Assembly (NCBI GenBank): GCA_020796225.1
Contig: CM036759.1
Span: 69,155,512-69,219,511, forward strand
Direction of reading: 5' to 3'
Origin: Arion vulgaris
Taxonomy: Eukaryota > Mollusca > Gastropoda > Stylommatophora > Arionidae
DNA length: 64,000 nt
Shown here: positions 56,295 through 64,000 of the stretch, piece by piece
How positions within the stretch are numbered: the stretch's first letter is position 1
Layout: each line of letters opens with the position of its first letter
The notes under the pieces: generated by a model
The model's input: only the letters and a program-made list of their open reading frames with translations
Told to the model about the DNA's origin: nothing
Database searches by the model: none
Program-made: the position numbers and the translations under genes

Positions 56295-57312
56295 TTGTCC
56301 GGTCTGATGACCACAGATTATCGAGTCCGCCAGCGAGACAAGAATGTCCTGTCTGATGACCACAGATTATCGAGTCCGCCAGCGAGACAAGAATGTCCTG
56401 TCTGATGACCACAGATTATCGATTACGCCAGCGAGACAAGAATGTCTGTCTGTGACCACAGATTATCGAGTCCGCCAGCGAGACAAGAATGTCCTGTCTG
56501 ATGACCACAGATTATCGAGTCCGCCAGCGAGACAAGAATGTCCTGTCTGATGACCACAGATTATCGAGTCCGCCAGCGAGACAAGAATGTCTGTCTGATG
56601 ACCACAGATTATCAGTACGCCAGCAGACAAGAATGTCTGTCTGATGACACAGATTATCAGTACGCCAGCGAGACAAGAATGTCTGTCGTGACCACAGATT
56701 ATCGAGTCCGCCAGCGAGACAAGAATGTCCTGTCTGATGACCACAGATTATCGAGTCCGCCAGCGAGACAAGAATGTCCTGTCTGATGACCACAGATTAT
56801 CGAGTCCGCCAGCGAGACAAGAATGTCCTGTCTGATGACCACAGATTATCCAGTACGCCAGCGAGACAAGAATGTCCTGTCTGATGACCACAGATTATCC
56901 AGTACGCCAGCGAGACAAGAATGTCCTGTCTGATGACCACAGATTATCCAGTACGCCAGCGAGACAAGAATGTCCTGTCTGATGACCACAGATTATCCAG
57001 TACGCCAGCGAGACAAGAATGTCCTGTCTGATGACCACAGATTATCCAGTACGCCAGCGAGACAAGAATGTCCTGTCTGATGACCACAGATTATCCAGTA
57101 CGCCAGCGAGACAAGAATGTCCTGTCTGATGACCACAGATTATCGAGTCCGCCAGCGAGACAAGATGTCCTGTCTGATGACCACAGATTATCCAGTACGC
57201 CAGCGAGACAAGAATGTCCTGTCTGATAACCACAGATTATCCAGTCCGCCAGCGAGACAAGAATGTCCTGCCTGATGACCACAGATTATCCAGTACGCCA
57301 GCGAGACAAGAA
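56295..57312. repeat. Tandem array, 49-bp unit x about 21
   Basis: GTCTGATGACCACAGATTAT, CGAGTCCGCCAGCGAGACAA. Left units are CGAGTCCGCC, right units mainly CCAGTACGCC, with small deletions around 56440 and 56590-56700. Confidence 0.95.
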
Positions 57313-57544
57313 CAGTGTATAGCCATAGCCAGGCTCCAGTATTAGGCCTTCGCGCTCTAATTATCTCTTCCGTAAAGTGATCTGACATTTTGTGTGTGTC
57401 GGTAAACGATAGAACGTCAGCTAGAGCCTGGCTGTGGTATAGCAGACACGCAAGAAAACTAAACCACTTCCACACAAGCTGTCCACGCGGAATACTAAAA
57501 ATAAGTTGGCAGGACAAAATTTCAGATAGATAGCGAAGAGCTCA
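57313..57544. other. Unique sequence, no gene seen
   Basis: AGCCAGGCTC near 57325 and AGAGCCTGGCT near 57423 form a loose inverted pair. Confidence 0.3.
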
Positions 57545-58030
57545 CAAGAGCCACGTTTCCAAGCGTCATCACCAAGTTGCAGAAGTCCCAAAGTGAGATG
57601 AGCCGGTCACGTTGCTCAGGTGGCCGATAAACGCATCCCAAAAAGGTGATGTATGAGGGGACAGACGATCGGTTGGGGACAGAATAAACCGATTTAAAGA
57701 CCCTCTTAAAGTATCTCTGAAATGCTTCGATATAGACACCACGTGCTGGAATCCCTGGCGCAAGATCGCCAAATGTCGCGCTGAAACAAAAGAGGAGCTC
57801 GCTTAGCTGAGAATCGTCGTGCCGTTGAGGCACAGAGAAAACGAGCTGCCGAAAAGACAAGACACACAACACCCACATGTCTAGCCTCGATCATGTATGC
57901 CCCACCTGTGATAGGAGATTGTGTTCCTGAATTGGACTAAAAAGTCACCTCCGCACACACCAGAGAGGTGCAACAGTACACATCTGAGGCTGTTGTCATC
58001 ATCGTTTGCGATGGACGGTTATTATTATCT
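57545..58030 (+). mobile_element. LINE-zeta C-terminus with zinc finger
   Basis: The plus strand, across frameshifts, reads a RW...GDV..GDRRSVG series, LKCFDIDTTCWNPWRKIAK, and DHVCPTCDRRLCS, a stop, IGLKSHLRTHQ. The C-terminal CxxC...HxxxH finger after a FDID..W..W segment is known at the end of several animal LINE polyproteins. It ends in GCTGTTGTCATCATCGTTTG and TTATTATTATC. Non-functional. Confidence 0.7.
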
Positions 58031-58039
58031 TGTAAACAT

Positions 58040-58240
58040 TAATATCAGAACCTAGCCATCATCATCATCAAGATGCGTATCCTTTATAGGACGTTGCTCC
58101 TTTGCAGCACATCTGAAATTCACTCTGTCTCTAGTTAGTTCACCCACTTCGTCGATGGTCATATTCATGGTTTCTTTAATATCTTGTAGCCATCTTCTTC
58201 TTGGTCTGCCTCTGCCTGTGAACTTAGCCAGTTATCAGAA
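58040..58240 (-). mobile_element. LINE C-terminal fragment
   Basis: The minus strand reads TGRGRPRRRWLQDIKETMNM, then DEVGELTRDRVNFR, followed by GATGATGATGATG. Confidence 0.65.
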
Positions 58241-58369
58241 ATCATTTTTGTAGCATTTATTCACATTAGAAGTAGTAGACGAAGTGAAGTTTTGATTAGC
58301 AAAAAACTAAGAATCATTCCAGAAACATCTGATCTGAAAGTGCAGGATTCATTTTGTTGCCTTGGGTTT

Positions 58370-58565
58370 TCAAATATGGCTCCAACCCTCACTGTAGAAA
58401 TGTCGAGTGTTGTACAAGGCACGAACTCCGTAGCTCCAGCAACAGTCATAGAGACCTCTGAAAAGAAATGCGCAAGTGAACTGAAGCAGATACAGCCCAG
58501 GTTCGAATCTACAACCTTCGGAACGCAAAGCAAAAACTCTAACTATTTGGCCACAGTGACCTACA
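58370..58565 (-). mobile_element. SINE-D copy (reverse)
   Basis: Minus-strand head TGGCCAAATAGTTAGAG and GTAGATTCGAACCTGG resemble pol III A and B boxes. The body GCTGGAGCTACGGAGTTCG matches 1980 and 17355. Confidence 0.55.
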
Positions 58566-58679
58566 TAAGCGCATCTTCTTCCTTTTCTGCGTTCGCCCCC
58601 TATGAATTGAAGCATATTCATAAAATTGGTGCCATTTGTCCTATAATTTAACTTATTTGATGTTGAATTTCATTAGTTA

Positions 58680-58900
58680 ATCTTCTGTTTGCTGAAACAA
58701 ATGAAAGTCTTTGACCTGTTTTAATGGGCGTTTGTCGATAGAGATATTGGTAGTGTTTTCCTCTCTAGTGAATGTCATTACTTCGGTTTTGTCGATGTTT
58801 ACTCTCTTATTGTATTCGTTACATGCTCACTGGAGACTGTTCATGTATTGCTGTAGCTATTCTTCTGTTGTTGATATGATTGCCTGATTCATTTAAGAAG
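58680..58900 (-). mobile_element. LINE reverse transcriptase fragment
   Basis: The minus strand reads LQQYMNSLQ, a stop, ACNEYNKRVNIDKTEVMTF then IDKRPLKQVKDF, the RT region after the catalytic motif (KT.VM). Confidence 0.55.
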
Positions 58901-58935
58901 TTCTCCAATGTTGTTGTCTTCATTACTAGTTATTT

Positions 58936-59157
58936 AGCTATGTTACTGGTGTTAGCTATGTTACTAGTGTTAGCTATGTTACTGGTGTTAGCTATGTTAC
59001 TGGTGTTAGCTATGTTACTAGTGTTAGCTATGTTACTGGTATTAGCTATGTTACTGGTGTTAGCTATGTTACTGGTGTTAGCTATGTTACTGGTGTTAGC
59101 TATGTTACTGGTGTTAGCTATGTTACTGGTGTTAGCTATGTTACTGGTGTTGAGATT
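58936..59157. repeat. Tandem array, 18-bp unit x 12
   Basis: TTACTGGTGTTAGCTATG repeated; repeated again at 59840-60140. Confidence 0.95.
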
Positions 59158-59839
59158 TGATGATGTTGTTGCTTACTATGTGTTCTTTTAACGTCGTTAT
59201 GACCACTTGTTAAGCACTCATTTGTGTATTTGTATTGTTGATCTGAGTTTAGCTATTGTACGTTGTTAGCTAGTTATGTGTTAGCTAAGTAACTTTTCTA
59301 GTACATTTGATTTCTGCAAGCTTACTATGTTACTGGTGTTACAGCCTACTTAGTCGTTAGCATGTTACTGTGTTGCAGTGTTACTGTTTCTTTACTCCGT
59401 GTGAGCTGAATTTAAAGGTGGTTAGTAAGTTCTTTGATTGCTATGTTAAATGATGTTTGTTAATTTGTTAGCAATAAAACATCGATTTTACTTTGATGTT
59501 ATGTAGAGTAACTTTAACATCACTGAATGTTACTAGGATGATGTTACCAAGCAACGAAAGATATTGCTTTTCTACTCGTTGCTGTATTTCTTGTTTTACA
59601 ACTTCCCCGGTGTTTTAACATAGATGAGTAGCTATGCACTGGTGACTAGGCAACTGCGGCCTTGAAGACAGGAGAACTAGGGGCTATTCTCCATGTATAG
59701 TATGTTACGATTCGTTAGCGCTGCTAGTTTCTCATTCAACTGTTGTCATTTTACTGGTGAGTGGTTCTACATTTAGTGAAGTCTGGGGCATGAAGGCGAC
59801 TAGACGTGTAGCCTTGATATTTCGCATGCTCAGTACGGT
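59158..59839. repeat. Corrupted first copy of a duplicated block (compare 60141-60900)
   Basis: Matches 60141-60900 in order: a reverse D1, AAATGATGTTTGTTAATTTG, AAAACATCGATTTTA, ACTGCGGCCTTGAAGACA and GTGGTTCTACA. It is shorter and dotted with GTTACTGGTGTTAG-like changes. Confidence 0.7.
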
Positions 59840-60140
59840 GTTACTATGTTCTGGTGTTAGCTATGTTACTGGTATTAGCTATGTTACTGGTGTTAGCTAT
59901 GTTACTGGTGTTAGCATGTTACTGGTGTTAGCTAGTTACTGGGTGACTATTTGCTTGTTGGCTATGTTACTGGTGTTGGCTATGTTACTGGTGTTGGCTA
60001 TGTTACTGGTGTTGGCTATGTTACTGGTGTTAGCTATGTTACTGGTGTTAGCTATGTTACTGGTGTTAGCTATGTTACTGGTGTTAGCTATGTTACTGGT
60101 GTTAGCTATGTTACTGGTGTTAGCTATGTTACTAGTGTTG
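59840..60140. repeat. Tandem array, 18-bp unit x about 16
   Basis: TTACTGGTGTTAGCTATG with a block of GTTGGC variants at 59955-60020. Confidence 0.95.
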
Positions 60141-60179
60141 GAGATTTGATCGATGTGTGTGTGCTTATTATCTGTCTTC

Positions 60180-60425
60180 TTCTTTCAACGCTCGTTATCG
60201 ACCACTTGTCAACCACTCATTTGTGTCATTTGTATGTGATCTGAGTCTAAGAGCGATTGTACGTTGTGCCAGTTATGCGCCTACAAGTAAACCAGCACAT
60301 TTGATTTCTGCAAAGCTTCTTATTTACTCGGTAGATTCCCGGCCCCTACATTAGTCGCCTCTTACGACATGCTTTGTAGGTTGCAGTGTTACTATTCTTT
60401 ACTTCCCGTGTGAGCCCTGACAACA
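60180..60425 (-). mobile_element. D1 dispersed repeat (reverse)
   Basis: TCGACCACTTGTCAACCACT, GTTATGCGCCTACAAGTAAA, ACATGCTTTGTAGGTTGCAG and ACTATTCTTTACTTCCCG. Confidence 0.75.
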
Positions 60426-60984
60426 CAACAGGTGGAATATCAAAGTAAAGTCTTTGATTTGCTTTAAATGATGTTTGTTAATTTGTTACAATAAAAACAT
60501 CGATTTTAACATTTGATGTGTATGTCAGAAGTAACATTTAACATCACTGAAAAGTTACAGGATGATACGTCACACAGCAACAGAAAGAATATTGCTTTTC
60601 TATCTCGTTCGTTCCTGATATCTCTTGTTTTAACAACTTCCCAGAAGTGCCTTTAACACTCAGATGAGCACACGACATGCCACGCGTGACTCACGGCAAC
60701 CTGCGGCCTTGAAGACACGGAAACCAGGGGCGTATTCTCCATTATAGTCTGTGACACGATTCGTCTAGCGCTGCTAGTTTCTCATTCAACTCTTGTCAGT
60801 TTCTACCGGTCGAGTGGTTCTCACACTTTGTGAAGTCTTGGGGGCATGAAGGCGAACTAGACCGTAGCCTCTGATAATACCCGCATGCTCAGGACAGTAG
60901 ATCCACATGTCTCTGGGGGGTTAGAAACCTCGATAGACGATATTAACATTTACTGTTCAACGGAAAAAATTACATGAAAAACAA
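60426..60984. repeat. Second, cleaner copy of the duplicated block
   Basis: Single-copy-looking sequence matching 59400-59839 in order. No gene seen in it. Confidence 0.6.
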
Positions 60985-62300
60985 ATGTGACAGAAAAACG
61001 AGAGGTGACTAATCTTGGCATTCTGTTCTTCTTCTGCGAGCAACTTCTGCTATGCGACTACTCCGGTATTTGTCATAAACAGGGAGGTACGCTTGACGTC
61101 TTCGCCGGTCCACCATGTCTTGTAGGGTTGTTTCTGTTGGCCAGATCTCCATTCTTCCACTACTCAGACTGGGGCGTCTTGCAGGGTGTGCTCTTGGGAC
61201 TGCTTTGGTGCTCCACTGGTGCAGGCAGCCTAGTCTATGAGACCCATTCTATCGGGGTGTGCTGTGAATCCACAGTGTCCTGTTCTAAGCCTGAAGACTG
61301 TGGTCTGTGCTTTTCTGTTTAGTGTATTTATAATGTCATGCTCTGGGTTCTATCCTTCGTTTGTTTTTCTCCACATCATTTTTCTGAATTGTTTCAGGAG
61401 AATCTTTGCTTCTGTAAAGCTTTGTGTTGGATGGTGTTGTGTTAGTCTTCCTCCAGTCTTTGCTTCTGTAAAGCTTTGTGTTGGGTGGTGCTGTGTTAGT
61501 TTCCCTCCAGTCTTTGCTTCTGTAAAGCTTTGTGTTGGATGGTGTTGTGTTAGTCTCCTCCAGCTTTGCTTCTGTAAAGCTTTGTGTTGGGTGGTGCTGT
61601 GTTAGTTTCCCTCGCTAAAGCTTTGTGTTGATGGTGTGTGTTAGTCTCTCCAGCCTTTGCTTCTGTAAAGCTTTGTGTTGGGTGGTGCTGTTAGTTTCTC
61701 AGTCTTGCTTCTGTAAAGCTTTGAGTTGATGGTGTGTGTTAGTCTCCCTCCAGTCTTTGCTTCTGTAAAGTTTTGTTTTGGGTGTGCGGGTTAGTTTCCA
61801 GTGCTTCGGCTTTGTGTTGGTGTGCTGTAGTTTCCCTCCAGTCTTTGCTTCTGTAAAGCTTTGAGTTGGGTGGTGCTGTGTTAGTTTCCCTCCAGTCTTT
61901 GCTTCTGTAAAGCTTTGAGTTGGTGGTGCTGTGTTAGTCTCCTCCAGTCTTTGCTTCTGTAAAGCTTTGTGTTGGGTGGTGCTGTGTTAGTTTCCTCCAG
62001 TCTTTGCTTCTGTAAAGCTTTGTGTTGGGTGGTGCTGTGTTAGTTTCCCTCCAGTCTTTGCTTCTGTAAAGCTTTGTGTTGTGGTGCTGTGTTAGTTTCT
62101 CAGTCTTTGCTTCTGAAGCTTTGAGTTGGTGGTGCTGTGTTAGTTTCCTCCAGCCCTTGTGAGTTTGTCAGCCTTTTCATTTCCTGGGATGTCACAGTGT
62201 GCTGGTATCCACTGTAAGACTAATTCTGATTTCACTGACAGCAAACTGATTTTTTGCTTTATATTCTGGATGAGCCTATCTTGTTTGGGACATGAGATAG
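60985..62300 (-). mobile_element. LINE-epsilon: RNase H end and C-terminal domain, with internal array
   Basis: The minus strand reads LVLQWIPAHCDIPGNEKADK and LTRAGG (62290-62140; RNase H C-terminal motif), then a tandem array, then HHPTQSFTEAKILLKQFRKM, NPEHDIINTL, and VFRLRTGHCGFTAHPDRMGL with TPEHTLQD-like residues (about 61320-61180). The RLRTGHC...H segment is the usual C-terminal domain of jockey-like polyproteins. Scattered stops and frameshifts make it a dead copy. Confidence 0.8.
61395..62155. repeat. Tandem array, 54-bp unit x about 14, inside the LINE-epsilon frame
   Basis: CTTTGCTTCTGTAAAGCTTT and GTGTTGGGTGGTGCTGTGTT repeated. On the minus strand each unit encodes an 18-residue LTQHHPTQSFTEAK-type segment. 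Many units between 61560 and 62110 have small deletions. Confidence 0.95.
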
Positions 62301-62385
62301 CCTGGAGGACAGATCTTGTAGCCTGGAGGACAGATCTTATAGCCTGGAGGACATATCTTATAGCCTGGAGGACAGATCTTGAGTC
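62293..62385. repeat. Short array, 21-bp unit x 4
   Basis: AGCCTGGAGGACAGATCTTA repeated. Confidence 0.9.
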
Positions 62386-62850
62386 GCTAAAGACTGGAAT
62401 ATTTTTTGCTGGTTTCTGCTGGTTCTTGAGAAGGTATTCGGTTAAACGCTAGTGCTCTGGCTGTAAATAAGTTTGGAACCCCTGCCTCCTAGGCTTAAGT
62501 GACCAAACAATTGTCTTTCTACTCACTGATCATAGCTCGTGTAGTCCTTTTGACCCTGACCCCTATCATTTCCGTGTAGCCTGGGTACAAGGCTCTTCTT
62601 ATAACTCATTCTTTGTTTTAATAACGGTCGTGTTCACACGTTTCTGGAAAAAATAAGTGCAGGTTGTGGTGTAGTGGTATGAAATCTAATTTGCATGTTA
62701 TAGCGGAGTGGGTTCGCTTAGTGAATTGGTATTTGTTTTATTTATTCGTTATGTTTTTGTTATATATTAGTTATTAATTTCTTCATAGAACCTTAAGAAT
62801 GTCAGTTGAGTAAATAACCATGTGTGTTCTGATCTCTTTATTGTATACGG
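62386..62850. other. Unique AT-rich sequence, no gene seen
   Basis: Nothing recognisable. Confidence 0.3.
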
Positions 62851-62854
62851 AGAT

Positions 62855-63205
62855 TTCAGTTGCAGTGTACGAACTCCATAGCACCGGCGAAGGCCTCAAA
62901 TGTAATTAGAAAAATTATGAAATATTTTTTAGAAATTTTATTTTTATTTATATAAAGAATTTTGCACTGGCAGCTGTTTTGCAGCCTGTTCTTAACGATT
63001 TTAAACTGCAATGAGCTGTTTTACGTGTTCAACTTGAACACGCGACCTATGTTTTATCGTCCGTCTCCGATAGGACTAGAAACTTAAACTCACCTACTTT
63101 AAGATCAAAGATATCTGGAAAAATATACCGATCGCTTCACGCGGGGAACGAACCGAGTACCTTTGACGCGAGAGACGAGCACTATCCCTCTACGCCAGTG
63201 ACTCA
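62855..63205 (-). mobile_element. SINE-C copy (reverse)
   Basis: Minus-strand head TGGCGTAGAGGGATAGTGC and CTCGGTTCGTTCCCCGCG, then GAGACGGACGATAAAACATA, the most complete tRNA-like head of the family. Confidence 0.7.
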
Positions 63206-63244
63206 TCCCTTGGGAAGTGACCATTAAGTACGAATTTTATTTAT

Positions 63245-64000
63245 CCAAACGTCATTTATTGTTGTTCTCCGGATTCAGTAAAAATCTGTCTCATATTGTT
63301 TCCCGCCCGTGTGTCATTATTGTTGTTTCCCGCCCATGGTCTCAAGTATGTTTCGCCATATGGGTGTCTATATTGTTTCGCCAGTGTGTCTCAATTGTTT
63401 ACCGCCCTGTGTCTCATATTGTTTCCCTGTGCTATTGTTTCCTGCCCGTGGTCTCATATTGTTTCCCTCTGGTGTCATATTGTTTCCCAGCCAGTGGTTT
63501 ACTATGTGTTTCCCGCCGTGTGTCTCACTTGTTTCCGCCCGTGTTCTCATATTGTTTCCAGCAACGTTGTCTGTCAGTATGTTTCGCCCGTGTGTCTCAT
63601 ATTGTTCTCCCCTGTGTCTCTTTGTTTCGCGTTTTCCCATATTGTTCCTCCCGTGGGTCTCATATTGTTTCCGCCCGTGTTTTCTCATATTTGTTTCCCT
63701 CTACCAGTGGTTCGAATTTTTTCGCCCTGGTGTCCTCATATTGTTTCCGCCCGGTGTCTCATATTGTTTCAGCCCGTGTGTCTCATATTGTTTCCTGCCC
63801 GTGTGTCTCATATTGTTTCCCGCCCGTGTGTCTCATATTGTTTCCCGCCCGTGTGTCTCATATTGTTTCCCGCCCGTGTGTCTCATATTGTTTCCCCCCC
63901 GTGTGTCTCATATTGTTTCCCGCCCGTGTGTCTCATATTGTTTCCCGCCCGTGTGTCTCATATTGTTTCCCGCCCGTGTGTCTCATATTGTTTCCCGCCC
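63245..64000. repeat. Tandem array, 25-bp unit, running past the window end
   Basis: TCTCATATTGTTTCCCGCCC plus GTGTG. 63780-64000 is nearly perfect, while 63290-63770 is full of small deletions and substitutions. Confidence 0.95.

Noticed and set aside
56295..57312. CRISPR-like regular repeats
   Set aside because: The arrays here have no unique spacers and the DNA is eukaryotic; they are plain tandem repeats.

Overview
This is eukaryotic, AT-rich, very repeat-dense DNA. A phase-matched spliced gene end, many non-LTR retrotransposon (LINE) remnants, tRNA-headed SINEs and a hAT-type DNA transposon are readable, and nothing looks bacterial or viral. A lophotrochozoan animal, possibly a gastropod mollusc, is my best guess from the LINE and SINE styles; this is inference only. 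The one host gene I can defend is at the left edge: an exon at 1-226 ends in a good 5' splice site, and an exon at 2273-2304 restores the frame and stops. It is the 3' end of a gene of unknown identity. Weaker single-exon candidates are at 54689-54913 (F-box-like), 6922-7050 (signal-peptide-like) and 43801-45042 (a 30-residue tandem-repeat protein).

Layout. 227-2272 is an intron filled with a LINE tail, a second LINE split by an inverted-repeat transposon, and SINE pieces. 2.3-10 kb holds 3' flank, SINE-C, two LINE tails and eight small arrays. 10-16 kb holds a RNase H LINE fragment, a 26-bp array, and a broken reverse transcriptase/RNase H LINE carrying a SINE-A insertion. 17.5-20.1 kb is a higher-order array of 36/42-bp units. 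20-30 kb mixes arrays, LINE fragments and a hAT element (27059-28127) holding a SINE and an array. 30.9-33.4 kb has 28- and 27-bp arrays, and 34.1-38.1 kb is a 4-kb satellite of about 25-bp units. 41.9-48.5 kb has 54-, 90- and 49-bp arrays. 49-64 kb holds smaller arrays, LINE tails, a duplicated block (59.2-60.9 kb) whose first copy looks corrupted, and a 25-bp array running off the right end.

Adding up the intervals listed here, about 27 kb of the 64 kb (roughly 43%) is tandem repeat, in about 45 arrays with mostly unrelated units of 9-90 bp. Several arrays are internal amplifications of LINE sequence. Four that lie in or directly beside LINE coding sequence have unit lengths divisible by three. 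Most long open frames in the window are by-products of these arrays, not genes. Names such as LINE-alpha, SINE-A and D1 are labels made up for this window.
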